From Bradyrhizobium sp. LTSP885 (GTDB lineage: Bacteria; Pseudomonadota; Alphaproteobacteria; Rhizobiales; Xanthobacteraceae), in contig NZ_JYMT01000011.1 of assembly GCF_000938305.1 (NCBI RefSeq), forward strand, positions 52,654 through 116,653: a stretch of 64,000 nt of DNA, in the 5' to 3' direction. The position numbers were made by a program, and so were the translations under genes. A model generated the notes under the pieces. The model had not been told where the DNA came from and did no database searches. It was given only the letters and a program-made list of their open reading frames with translations. Numbering within the stretch: position 1 is the stretch's first letter; each line of letters starts with the position of its first letter. Below are positions 36,645 to 44,726 of this stretch, one piece after another.

Positions 36645-36736
36645 ATTGACATAGATAAGATACCAAGATGATGCGGAAAGGTCTAGTTGGAAGAGGCGCG
36701 GTTCACTCGCGCCAGCGGATTTCAAGGAGACCGATC

Positions 36737-37165
36737 ATGCCCCTCATCACTGTCACCTACACAACCTCCCGCCAAACGCCCACGCTGAAGGCGGATATCG
36801 CCGCGGCCGTGTCCGAACTCACGGCCAGGATCCTGCACAAGGATCCCAGGGTCACCGCAATCATCGTGAAATCCGCCGATGCCGCCGGCTGGTTCGCGGG
36901 CGGAAAGTCGCTCGCCGAACAGAAGCTCGCGAGCTATTGGCTCGACATCCATGTGACCGAAGGCACCAATACCAAGGATGAGAAGGCGGCCTATCTCGCG
37001 GCCCTCTTCCAGCGGATGGAAGACCTGCTCGGTCCGCTCCACAACGAGACCTACGCGCATGTCGACGAGGTCAAGGGCGACGCCTATGGCTTCGGCGGCT
37101 TGACCCAGGAGCGTCGTTACATCGCCGGCAAGCTCGACGTCTCGCCGCAGAAGGCCGCTGCGTGA
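36737..37165 (+). CDS. Tautomerase-superfamily protein
   Basis: A 142-residue protein from ATG 36737, with AAGGAGA 6 bases upstream. The second residue is Pro (MPLITVTYTT), the catalytic proline of the 4-oxalocrotonate tautomerase superfamily after Met removal. It is longer than the classic 62-residue enzymes and may be a fused or extended type. Its substrate is unknown; the family handles enol/keto isomerisation in aromatic degradation. It is divergent from and probably controlled by the LysR regulator. A short rhizobial repeat follows it. Confidence 0.85.
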   Translation: MPLITVTYTTSRQTPTLKADIAAAVSELTARILHKDPRVTAIIVKSADAAGWFAGGKSLAEQKLASYWLDIHVTEGTNTKDEKAAYLAALFQRMEDLLGPLHNETYAHVDEVKGDAYGFGGLTQERRYIAGKLDVSPQKAAA

Positions 37166-37199
37166 TCGTGGCGGGCGCGTCGCTCCAGATTCTTGTTTT

Positions 37200-37250
37200 G
37201 ACGCGTTTTCTTCACGCGAACCGGCATCCACTTCGCTCGAAAACGCTCTA
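37200..37250. repeat. Short rhizobial palindromic repeat, copy 2
   Basis: GACGCGTTTTCTTCACGCGA then ACCGG and CACTTCGCTCGAAAACGCT is the reverse complement of the element at 8472-8526. It lies between the convergent tautomerase and SGNH-hydrolase genes and ends right at the latter's stop codon. Confidence 0.8.
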
Positions 37251-37910
37251 GGGACACTGCGCGTTGATGGCGCTCTCGATCGTGGCAGTCCAGGCGGCGT
37301 ATCCATCGGCACTGAGATGGACGCCGTCTGCGACCACCGGGCTTGTCTTTGTCTGCAGTGAGCCGACATCGATCAGCGGGATCGAACGATCGCGCGCGGT
37401 CTGCCGGATCGCCCGGTCGATCTCCGACAGGAGCGCTCGATCGATCTCGTCGGCCATCACGCCTGATGCTGCGACCGGCGTCAGCGACACCACAAAAACC
37501 TTGCCGGCGAGCGCGCCGGCCCGCTGCACGATCTCACGATAGGTTTCGGCAAACGGACGCCGGTCGACCCGAATGCTGTTGTTGATGCCGACCGAAATCA
37601 CCAGCACGGCCGGAGCAAGCCGGATGCGGTCGAACGCCTCGACCAGCCGTAGCACGCCGCTGGCGACCGCGCCGCCATAGGCGGCATTGATCACGGGCCG
37701 GCCGCAGAGGGTCGGCGCGAAGTGTGCATCCTGCACGATGCTGTCGCCGACGAAGACGACTGCTTTCTCGCCGCCGTGCTGCGCCATGAAATCCTGGATA
37801 TGCTGCAGGATCTCGTTTTCGCGGCGTTCGGCAATTGATGTGTCCAGCATGTGAAACGACAATCCGGCTACGACGAGAACGATAAAGGCGACCAGGAAGC
37901 GCTTGCGCAT
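37248..37910 (-). CDS. SGNH/GDSL hydrolase
   Basis: A 220-residue membrane-anchored or exported hydrolase. The frame extends upstream only as a shadow of lipB, so the start is ATG 37910. An N-terminal hydrophobic helix (FLVAFIVLVVAGLSFHML) is followed by the SGNH core: S57 in VFVGDSIVQ, a Gly in AAYGG, Asn in VGINNS, and D195/H198 in DGVHLS. Such enzymes hydrolyse esters or acyl groups on small molecules or polysaccharides. It starts 4 bases after lipB's stop, so the two probably share a transcript. Confidence 0.85.
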   Translation of the reverse strand: MRKRFLVAFIVLVVAGLSFHMLDTSIAERRENEILQHIQDFMAQHGGEKAVVFVGDSIVQDAHFAPTLCGRPVINAAYGGAVASGVLRLVEAFDRIRLAPAVLVISVGINNSIRVDRRPFAETYREIVQRAGALAGKVFVVSLTPVAASGVMADEIDRALLSEIDRAIRQTARDRSIPLIDVGSLQTKTSPVVADGVHLSADGYAAWTATIESAINAQCP

Positions 37911-37914
37911 CGGA

Positions 37915-38646
37915 TCACAGCGCGGCCGCTTCGCTGCCGGCTTTTGCAGCGGCACCGAACACCTCGGAAAACGCCTGCCGGAGTGCGACGTCGACATCGG
38001 CCATGGTGACGGGAAGCCCGAGATCGACCAGCGAGGTGACGCCGTAGCGGGGATCGACCACGCCGCATGGCACGATCGCCTGGAAATGCGACAGGTCCGG
38101 CTCGACATTGATGGCGATGCCGTGGAACGAGACCCAGCGGCGCAGGCGGACGCCGATCGCGGCAATCTTGTCCTCGAAGCCCAAGCCCTTGTCGGGGCGC
38201 CTGACCCAGACCCCGACGCGGTCCTCGCGGCGCTCGCCGCGGATGTTGAAGGCCGCGAGCGTGCGGATGATCCATTCCTCGAGCGAGGCGACATAGGCGC
38301 GCACGTCCGGCCGCCGCCGCTTCAGGTCGAGCATCACATAGCCGACCCGCTGGCCGGGGCCGTGATAGGTGAGCTGGCCGCCACGGCCGCTCTGAAACAG
38401 CGGAAAACGGGGATTCAGCAGGTCATCGTCCCTGCCGCTGGTTCCCGAGGTGTAGAGCGGCGGGTGCTCCAGCAGCCACACCAGCTCCGGCGCGCTCCCA
38501 GCGGCAATATCCGCCACCCTTGCGTCCATTTCGGCAAGGGAATCGGGATAGGGGACGGGACGGTCCGAAACCTGCCATTCGACCGCGCCGCTGCCCGGGG
38601 GCAGGGCAAAAGTCGTCAAATCAAGGCTTTGGCGGTCGTTAACCAT
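37915..38646 (-). CDS. lipB: Octanoyltransferase (lipoate biosynthesis)
   Basis: A 243-residue enzyme that moves octanoyl groups from acyl carrier protein to lipoyl domains, the first step in lipoate synthesis. The catalytic Lys and Cys are visible: K160 in [11 protein letters not shown] and C194 in IVPCGV. The [21 protein letters not shown] motif is complete. Cytoplasmic. It is followed by the SGNH hydrolase gene 4 bases later and is divergent from the FliN-like gene. Confidence 0.95.
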   Translation of the reverse strand: MVNDRQSLDLTTFALPPGSGAVEWQVSDRPVPYPDSLAEMDARVADIAAGSAPELVWLLEHPPLYTSGTSGRDDDLLNPRFPLFQSGRGGQLTYHGPGQRVGYVMLDLKRRRPDVRAYVASLEEWIIRTLAAFNIRGERREDRVGVWVRRPDKGLGFEDKIAAIGVRLRRWVSFHGIAINVEPDLSHFQAIVPCGVVDPRYGVTSLVDLGLPVTMADVDVALRQAFSEVFGAAAKAGSEAAAL

Positions 38647-38706
38647 TGGCTAACCCTAACGTGATCAGTTGAACTCACAATTTAGTTCCAGTTCGGCGGT
38701 TCAGAA

Positions 38707-38949
38707 GTGCCCACGCTCGATAAAGTCAGCGTTGATCTCATGGTGGTCCTCGGCACGACCACCATGCCTATCCACCAGGTGATGCGGCTGTCCCGCGGCG
38801 CCATCATCGAACTGGACGCCACCGAGGCTGACGAGGTCAAGATCCTCGCCAACAACCTTCCGGTGGCCAGCGGCGTGGTCCTGGTCGACCGCAACCGGAT
38901 CGCGGTCGAGGTCAAGCAAATGCTGCCGAAATTGCCCGGTGTTCGGTAG
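38707..38949 (+). CDS. Stand-alone FliN-like (SpoA domain) protein
   Basis: An 80-residue protein starting at GTG 38707. It is almost entirely a SpoA/FliN domain: VSVDLMVVLGTTTMPIHQVMRLSRGAIIELD, then ILANNLPVASGVVLVDRNRIAVEVKQM. FliN forms the cytoplasmic C-ring of the flagellar motor and binds FliM. Full FliN proteins are a little longer. It is isolated here, with lipB on one side and tRNA-Leu on the other. It may be a second FliN copy of an extra flagellar system or a regulator. Confidence 0.85.
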   Translation: MPTLDKVSVDLMVVLGTTTMPIHQVMRLSRGAIIELDATEADEVKILANNLPVASGVVLVDRNRIAVEVKQMLPKLPGVR

Positions 38950-39047
38950 TTAATTCCGTCACCAACCGCCTTGTCCCTGCATCTCTGATTTGTTAAATGG
39001 CCCCGTCGATCCGGCTGATCCCCATGGGGTCCAAGCCGGAATCCCCA

Positions 39048-39132
39048 GCGCTCGTGGCGGAATTGGTAGACGCGCTGCCTTGAGGTGGCAGTGAGTAAAA
39101 TCGTGGGGGTTCGAGTCCCTCCGAGCGCACCA
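39048..39132 (+). tRNA. tRNA-Leu (GAG)
   Basis: An 85-base cloverleaf: acceptor GCGCTCG (39048-39054) pairs with CGAGCGC (39122-39128), followed by ACCA. The D-arm GGCGGAATTGGTAGACGC, anticodon stem CTGCC/GGCAG with loop TTGAGGT (anticodon GAG, reads CTC), a long variable arm and the T-arm GGGGGTTCGAGTCCCTC are all present. The long variable arm fits Leu. Confidence 0.95.
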
Positions 39133-39362
39133 ACAATATCAGCATAATTTCGGCTTGCCCGACCGTGTCGGGGAGCAGGATGCACCATGCCCGCCTGCTT
39201 GCACCCGGAATTTGGGCGCGGCCGGGGCCAGCCGATGCCGTCCTGTAACAGCGATCGCGTAGTTTCGCGGGCGCATTGCCTGCGGGTTCGGCGCTGCCGG
39301 CCCGAGAGGCCTGATTCTGCTGGCAGCGTGGGCTGGGAAACAAGTTTCACCAGGAGCGCCAA

Positions 39363-39737
39363 ATGACGTTTTTGAGCTACGCCTACCGTGCCCTCTCCAA
39401 TTTCGTGTTCCTGGGGCTGGTCTATTTCAGCCTGAACTACCTGGAGAAGTACGAGCAGCGCGCGATTGTGGCGATCCTGGTCTTCATCTATGCGGCGATG
39501 CATGCGTTCTCCGCCCTGCGCTCCTTCTCCTTCTTCCAGCGCATCGAGCGGCTGGAAGGCGAGACGCGCCGGCTGTTCGCATCCTCGGGCGAGGGGCCCA
39601 ATTCGGCGGCCTCGCGCAAGCAGATCGTCAGTGACGTCACCGCGCTCCGGCACGCCGGCGAGATCAAGGCCTATATCGATCTGTTCTTTCTCGCGCTGGT
39701 GATTCTGCTCTGCATCGCGAAAATCGTCACGAATTAG
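39363..39737 (+). CDS. Membrane protein with coiled-coil segment
   Basis: A 124-residue inner-membrane protein with two hydrophobic segments at the start (about 8-25 and 33-50), a charged helical part (FFQRIERLEGETRRLFASS) and one C-terminal helix (AYIDLFFLALVILLCIAKIV). The topology is plausible for three membrane helices with a cytoplasmic middle. No family recognised. It converges on the deacetylase gene, whose stop overlaps its own by 4 bases. Confidence 0.65.
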   Translation: MTFLSYAYRALSNFVFLGLVYFSLNYLEKYEQRAIVAILVFIYAAMHAFSALRSFSFFQRIERLEGETRRLFASSGEGPNSAASRKQIVSDVTALRHAGEIKAYIDLFFLALVILLCIAKIVTN

Positions 39738-41098
39738 TCCGCGACCCGCTTGGCGATCGCCGTCGCTTCCGCGCGCGGCGCGCGCTTCTTCAGGCTGGCG
39801 ACGCGGACCGAGCCTAGCTTCTTGGTCTGCTCGGCATGCTCAGGCGCGACACGACCTTTGCCATGAACCGCACCATGGGCCGCAGCCGGCGGCAGATGCG
39901 CGGTCCGTTTGGCCGCGCGAGCGGAGAGGGCCTGCGATCGGGGCGCAGCCGGCGTGGCCGCGCTCGCCACGCGAGCGGCTCGAGATCGCGCTGCGAGCAG
40001 GGTCGGGCGCTCTCCTTCGGGGATTCTGAAGACGCCCGCTGCCGGGATCGCCAAGGTCGGGGCTGAATTCAGCTGCGCGAGCTGCGGCTGCGGCCAGAGC
40101 GCCCGCCGGGACTCGCCGATGTGGGCGTGTTGCGCGTGATCGAGCGCCTCGGCGTCGCGCCAATCCAGGTTCGAAAACACCGGTGCGGGCAGCGTCCTCG
40201 TCTCGGCGAAGATGAAATTCGGAACGCTCGGCCAGCGCTTGACCGCCACCCTCTCTGACGGCGGATTCATATACCATTGCTGCGGCTCTGTCGGCGTCGC
40301 CGGTAGATCCGGGGTCGTGGGCACGACATGGACGATGCGGTAGCCGCGTTCCTTCAGCGTGGCCAGGATTCGTGGCAGCGCCGCGACAGTGCGCGGCTGA
40401 ATGTCGTGCAGCAGCAGGATGCCCTTGCCCTTGGCCTCGATCCGCTGGATCGCGAGGTCGTAGACCCGCTGCGGCGAGACGTGGCGCCAGTCATCGGCCG
40501 GGAAATCCGCGCTCCAGACCTGGATGCCCTGCAAGGCCAGATATTGCTCGACGCCCGTGGCGCGCAGCAATCCGGGAATCCGGAAGAACGGCGCAAGCTT
40601 GCTCTTGTCGCCATTCAGCGCGGCCAGTGTCGAGGCGATACCGTCGTCGATTTCCTGCCGGGCTTTTTCGATCGGCATCTTGTTCATGGTCAGCGGATGG
40701 TGCTGGGTGTGCGTGCCGACGGTATGCCCGGCCGCGATCAGCTTGCGCACACCTTCCGGATTGGCGTTGGCCTGGCTGCCGATGGTGAAGAAGGTCGCCT
40801 TGACGCATTGGCTGGCGAGAATGGCCAGGATCTGGTTGCTGTATTTCGGCAGCGGGCCATCGTCGAAGGTCAGCACCACCTCGTGATCGGCGAGCGGCAG
40901 CGTCTCCGGATACTGCATGGTGCCGATCCGCGGATGTTCCCGGGGATCGACCACGAGGGTCCGGGATGTGCCAAGCGCGTTGGGGTTGCCCGGGCAGTCC
41001 GCGGCAAGCGCCGTTTGGGCCATGAAACAACCCAGTAACGCACCGCCAATGGCGGTCCATGACCGCTCCCGGATACCCATCAGGACACCAGCTAACAT
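39734..41098 (-). CDS. Exported polysaccharide deacetylase with Ala/Arg-rich tail
   Basis: About 454 residues from ATG 41098, which has GAGG 4 bases upstream; a GTG 9 codons earlier is less likely. A signal peptide ends at ...ALA-ADCPG. The CE4/NodB domain (about 60-270) has LTFDDGP, the metal histidines in GTHTQHHP, FRIPGL, and ILLLHD. The last ~180 residues are Ala-, Pro- and Arg-rich, low in complexity and perhaps cell-wall binding. It deacetylates N-acetyl sugars in chito-oligomers or peptidoglycan; the substrate is unknown. A paralogue lies 112 bases upstream on the same strand. Confidence 0.88.
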   Translation of the reverse strand: MLAGVLMGIRERSWTAIGGALLGCFMAQTALAADCPGNPNALGTSRTLVVDPREHPRIGTMQYPETLPLADHEVVLTFDDGPLPKYSNQILAILASQCVKATFFTIGSQANANPEGVRKLIAAGHTVGTHTQHHPLTMNKMPIEKARQEIDDGIASTLAALNGDKSKLAPFFRIPGLLRATGVEQYLALQGIQVWSADFPADDWRHVSPQRVYDLAIQRIEAKGKGILLLHDIQPRTVAALPRILATLKERGYRIVHVVPTTPDLPATPTEPQQWYMNPPSERVAVKRWPSVPNFIFAETRTLPAPVFSNLDWRDAEALDHAQHAHIGESRRALWPQPQLAQLNSAPTLAIPAAGVFRIPEGERPTLLAARSRAARVASAATPAAPRSQALSARAAKRTAHLPPAAAHGAVHGKGRVAPEHAEQTKKLGSVRVASLKKRAPRAEATAIAKRVAD

Positions 41099-41210
41099 AG
41101 ATCCTCGGCCGCATTCCAAACGCACTGCGAAGTCCTTAACGGCGGCGCCATGAACGCGGCCTTAATGATCTGTAATCCAGCCGATCTGTAGTCCAACTCC
41201 TGGCTCGGGT

Positions 41211-42032
41211 TCAATGTGTCCGATCGGACACGACTTTGGCGGCGGCCGGGACGATATGGACGATGCGGTAATCATGCTCGCGCAGGTACCGCAGAAAGGC
41301 CGGCAGCATGTCGTCCGTTCGCTGCTGCGGGTCATGCAGCAGGATAATTCCCTTGCGGTGGGCTTCGAGCCGCGCGGTGAGCAGTTTCAGTTCCTCTTCG
41401 GGCGTCATCTTGACCCAGTCGCTGGCCCAGAAATCGGCTCCAAACACCGCGATACCGCGCTTTTCCAGCACGTCCAGCAGCTCGGGCGTCGATTCGAAAT
41501 AGGGGAACCGGAAAAACAGCGTCCTCGGGGTCGTGCTCGCCGTCCCGTGCAGCGCCTTATCGACTGCTGCGATGCCACGGTCGATATTGGCCTCGGCTTC
41601 GTCCGTCGACGGCTTGTTGAGATGCGGATGGTCCCAGCTGTGATAGCCGACGGTGTGGCCGAGGCGGGCGACCTTGCGGACCATATCGGGATGATCGGTC
41701 GCGTTGCGGCCGACCATGAAGAAGGTAGCGCGCACGCATTCGGCTGCCAGCGCCTCCAGCACCTTGTCGGTGGTCCCCGGCGTCGGCCCGTCGTCGAAGG
41801 TCAGCACGATCTCGTGGTCTTGCAGCGGCAGGGTCTGCGGAAAGCTCTTCAGCCCGACGCGCGGATAGGTCGCGGGATCGACCTCGAGCACCCGGGAGGT
41901 GCCGAGCGCGTCCTCGCGCGGGCAATCGGCGGCGCGCGCGGAGGTGATCAGAGAGATGGGCGCAAGGGCGATCGCGACGAGCAGCGCGAGGGCATGCCGT
42001 TTTGATCGTGTTCCGTTGGACACATTTCTCAT
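41211..42032 (-). CDS. Exported polysaccharide deacetylase, paralogue
   Basis: A ~273-residue NodB-like enzyme without the long tail of its neighbour. ATG 42032 gives a signal peptide (RHALALLVAIALAPISLITSARA-ADC). The active motifs are LTFDDGP, YHSWDHPHL, FRFPYF and ILLHD. Both deacetylases share the mature start ADCP...ALGTSR.LEVDP.TYPR, so they arose by tandem duplication. A GTG at 42047 is an alternative start. It is divergent from mgtE. The order on the minus strand is this gene first, then the tailed one. Confidence 0.88.
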   Translation of the reverse strand: MRNVSNGTRSKRHALALLVAIALAPISLITSARAADCPREDALGTSRVLEVDPATYPRVGLKSFPQTLPLQDHEIVLTFDDGPTPGTTDKVLEALAAECVRATFFMVGRNATDHPDMVRKVARLGHTVGYHSWDHPHLNKPSTDEAEANIDRGIAAVDKALHGTASTTPRTLFFRFPYFESTPELLDVLEKRGIAVFGADFWASDWVKMTPEEELKLLTARLEAHRKGIILLHDPQQRTDDMLPAFLRYLREHDYRIVHIVPAAAKVVSDRTH

Positions 42033-42115
42033 TGCACAGGTCACCACCGATTAGGTAATCCGTTCCGCACAACTCAGACCAATTCTCCATTCCTGTCAAA
42101 CCGGCGAGACGCGGC

Positions 42116-43537
42116 ATGGCCGAGGACATCGACGCTGCCCAACCCGTCGGCACGGACGTGCTCGATCGCACGCCAATGCGCGACGAGGAGGGGCAGCTCC
42201 GCCACGAATTCGTCGAAGGGATCACGCGCGCCATCCACGCCGCCGACCGGCCGCTGTTGTGTGAGGTGGTGGCGGAACTGCACGAGGCCGATCTCGGCGA
42301 TCTGATCGAGGCGCTTGCGCCCGAGGACCGCGTCTCCCTCGTCGAGATCACCGGTGCGGATTTCGACTTCTCGGCGCTCAACGAGGTCGACGAGACCGTC
42401 CGCGAGGAGATTCTCGAAGAGCTCGAGCCGGAGACGGTCGCCGAAGGCGTCCGCGAACTCGAATCCGACGATGCCGTCGAGCTGCTGGAAAGCCTCGACG
42501 AGGAGGACCAGGAAGAGATCCTGGAAAAGCTGCCGGCGGCCGAACGCGAGGACATCGAGCGCAGCCTGCTGTATCCGGAAAACTCCGCCGGCCGGCGGAT
42601 GCAGACCGAGTTCATCGCGGTGCCGCCAAGTTGGACCGTCGGCCAGGCGATCGACTACATGCGCGACACGCCCGACCTGCCGGAGCGGTTCTACGAAATC
42701 TACGTGGTCGACGCCGACAAGCATTGGCTTGGTGCGGTCTCGCTGGATGCGCTGTTGCGCGCGCGCCGTCCGGTGCCGATCACCGAACTGGTCGATGAAG
42801 ACCGCCGCCGGGTCTCCGCACTGGAGGACCAGGAGGAGGTCGCGCGGATGTTCGGCAAGTACAATCTGGTCGCAGCCCCCGTGGTCGACACGACAGATCA
42901 TCTGGTCGGCGTGATCACCATCGACGACGTCGTCGACGTGATCGAGGAGGAGGCCGACGAAGACCTCAAGGCGCTCGGCGGCGTCACCAGCGACGAAGAG
43001 CTCTCCGACACGGTCTGGACCATCGCCCGCGGCCGCTTCAACTGGCTGCTGGTCAACCTTGCCACCGCTTTCCTGGCGTCGTCGGTGCTCGGTCTGTTCG
43101 AGGGCCAGCTCGAGAAGATGGTGGCGCTCGCGGTGCTGGCGCCGATCGTGGCGAGCCAGGGTGGCAATGCTGCGACCCAGACCATGACGGTGGCCGTACG
43201 CGCGCTCGCCACCCGCGAGCTCGGCTCCTTCAATGCCATGCGCGTGGTGCTGCGCGAGACCACGGTCGGGCTCGTCAACGGCCTCGCGTTCGCCATCATC
43301 ACCGGCATTGCCGCGGTGGCCTGGTTCAAGATCCCCGGCCTCGGGATCGTGATTGGCCTCGCCATCGTCTGCAATCTCGTTGCCGGCGCGCTCGGGGGCA
43401 TTTTGATCCCGATCGTGCTGGACCGGGTGCGGGTCGACCCCGCAGTCGCTTCCGGCACATTTGTCACGACGGTCACCGACGTGGTCGGGTTCTTCTCGTT
43501 TCTCGGCATCGCCACTTTGTGGTTTGGCCTGAATTAG
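42116..43537 (+). CDS. mgtE: Magnesium transporter MgtE
   Basis: A 473-residue magnesium channel. An N-terminal helical MgtE_N domain (about 30-150, rich in Asp and Glu) is followed by two CBS domains (about 155-275, SLDALLRARRPVPITELVDED and APVVDTTDHLVGVITIDDVVDVI), then five membrane helices (about 305-470) with the pore-lining signature LAPIVASQGGNAATQTMTV. All parts are present, so it looks active. The gene stands alone, divergent from the deacetylases. Confidence 0.95.
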   Translation: MAEDIDAAQPVGTDVLDRTPMRDEEGQLRHEFVEGITRAIHAADRPLLCEVVAELHEADLGDLIEALAPEDRVSLVEITGADFDFSALNEVDETVREEILEELEPETVAEGVRELESDDAVELLESLDEEDQEEILEKLPAAEREDIERSLLYPENSAGRRMQTEFIAVPPSWTVGQAIDYMRDTPDLPERFYEIYVVDADKHWLGAVSLDALLRARRPVPITELVDEDRRRVSALEDQEEVARMFGKYNLVAAPVVDTTDHLVGVITIDDVVDVIEEEADEDLKALGGVTSDEELSDTVWTIARGRFNWLLVNLATAFLASSVLGLFEGQLEKMVALAVLAPIVASQGGNAATQTMTVAVRALATRELGSFNAMRVVLRETTVGLVNGLAFAIITGIAAVAWFKIPGLGIVIGLAIVCNLVAGALGGILIPIVLDRVRVDPAVASGTFVTTVTDVVGFFSFLGIATLWFGLN

Positions 43538-43607
43538 ATCAGCCCTTATCGTTAATCGGACCTTAAGCGGCTTTGCGGATGATGTGTCCATGCCCAAGGG
43601 GGACATC

Positions 43608-43934
43608 ATGCAGCGCTTGCGGCTCAAGGCGGACGGACGGATCGTCGAATTGCGCGACGGCAAGGAATTTCCGTTGGCTCCTGCGATGCCGGCTTCCGCG
43701 ATGCCGGCACCCGCGCCATGCGCGTCACAGCCTGCGGTCCGTGACTTGCGCCGCCGTGCGCAACTGACCCAACTCGAATTCGCCGCCAAGCTCGGCGTCC
43801 CCGTGGAAACCATCCGCAACTGGGAGCAGGGCAAGCGCGCACCGCGCGGCTCCGCCCGCGCACTGCTCGCCGTGATCGCGCATTCGCCCGAGACGGTGTT
43901 CGCGGCGCTGTCGAGCGAGCCTGCGCCGGCTTGA
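43608..43934 (+). CDS. Small XRE-family HTH regulator
   Basis: A 108-residue DNA-binding protein. ATG 43608 is preferred because AAGGGGG lies just upstream (43595-43601); the frame also has GTG 43584 and ATG 43590. A Pro/Ala-rich linker (APAMPASAMPAPAPCA) separates a short N-terminal strand-rich part from an XRE helix-turn-helix: LRRRAQLTQLEFAAKLGVPVETIRNWEQGKRAPRG. The layout resembles antitoxin- or HigA-like regulators, but no toxin gene is next to it. Targets unknown. Confidence 0.8.
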   Translation: MQRLRLKADGRIVELRDGKEFPLAPAMPASAMPAPAPCASQPAVRDLRRRAQLTQLEFAAKLGVPVETIRNWEQGKRAPRGSARALLAVIAHSPETVFAALSSEPAPA

Positions 43935-43984
43935 GTTGGCGCGGCGCGTTCTCGCGATCTGAGCGAATGTCTCAGCCCCATCTT

Positions 43985-44527
43985 CGGTGTCATCGCCCGG
44001 CTTGACCGGGCGACCAAGTACGCCGCGGCCTATCGCTTCAATCACGACTGTCTCTGGAATACTGGGTCGCCCGGTCCATGTGCGCAATTGCGCACAGGCC
44101 GGGCGATGACAACTGTGGATGGGGACGCAACTCCGCATTCTCGCGACATGATTTGTCCGAGCTCTGCATCTCGTTCCGCCCTCTCGTTGAAGAGGGCGCA
44201 GGAAAAGCCGGGTGCACGCTGCACCCGCGGTCTCGTGTGCAAAGGTAGAAAAGAAAGCGCACACGAGCATACAGGTTCAGCGGAGGCACTCCGGCTTTCC
44301 CTGCGCGATGGGTTACGGCTTATACGTGCTCTCCCCGGTGAGCGCTTTGTTGCCACCGTTGTCTCTGAGAAGCGTCAGCTTCTCAAAAACTTTCAGCCTG
44401 CATTGCAGCGTCAGGACCACACGACTTCGCCGTCCGCTTCATGCGCACTCGTCTGTTGCGCATTCGGCGTCCACCGCATCCCACCGCGCGTTCGTGACGT
44501 GCGCACGCCCCTCAATCGGGTGAGACG
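43985..44527 (+). repeat. ~540 bp hairpin-rich interspersed repeat, copy B
   Basis: The reverse-orientation partner of 9732-10275. Hairpins include CGCCCGG...CCGGGCG at 43994-44013, the palindrome GTGCGCAATTGCGCAC (44080-44095), GCCCTCT...AGAGGGC (44178-44198), GGGTGCA-CGC-TGCACCC (44210-44226), and CTCGTGTGC...GCACACGAG (44232-44267). It fills most of the 790 bp gap before the beta-propeller gene. A ~100-residue open frame inside resembles proteins often predicted in Bradyrhizobium, but I regard it as repeat sequence. Confidence 0.85.
44014..44065. repeat. Flipped 51-52 bp core within repeat B
   Basis: The segment from CCAAGTA to TACTGG reads the same way on the plus strand as 10198-10248 in copy A, although the rest of the element is inverted between the copies. 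It is flanked by CGCCCGG/CCGGGCG arms. Confidence 0.8.
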
Positions 44528-44726
44528 GGTGCATTAAACGGTTGAGTTGGGGTTGGTGTCAAGAAAAACTTCCGAAAAAACGAAATTACTTCTTTCGCGA
44601 GGCCTTGCCAAGACCTGACACGCAAAAACACGCTCGCTACGCGCCTTGGGAACACATTGGCATTGGCGAGTGTGGGGGTCTGTTGGTGGAAGCCCCATTC
44701 CGCGACCGGCGGAATGGGGACGCACT

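Noticed and set aside
42074..44017. Minus-strand open frame of 647 codons opposite mgtE
   Set aside because: Antisense shadow of mgtE and the XRE gene with Asp/Arg-rich low-information sequence.
44212..44523. Open frame inside repeat B, with a similar frame in repeat A
   Set aside because: The frame is shared only because the repeats are similar; no sign of selection on protein. I recall it being over-annotated in Bradyrhizobium.
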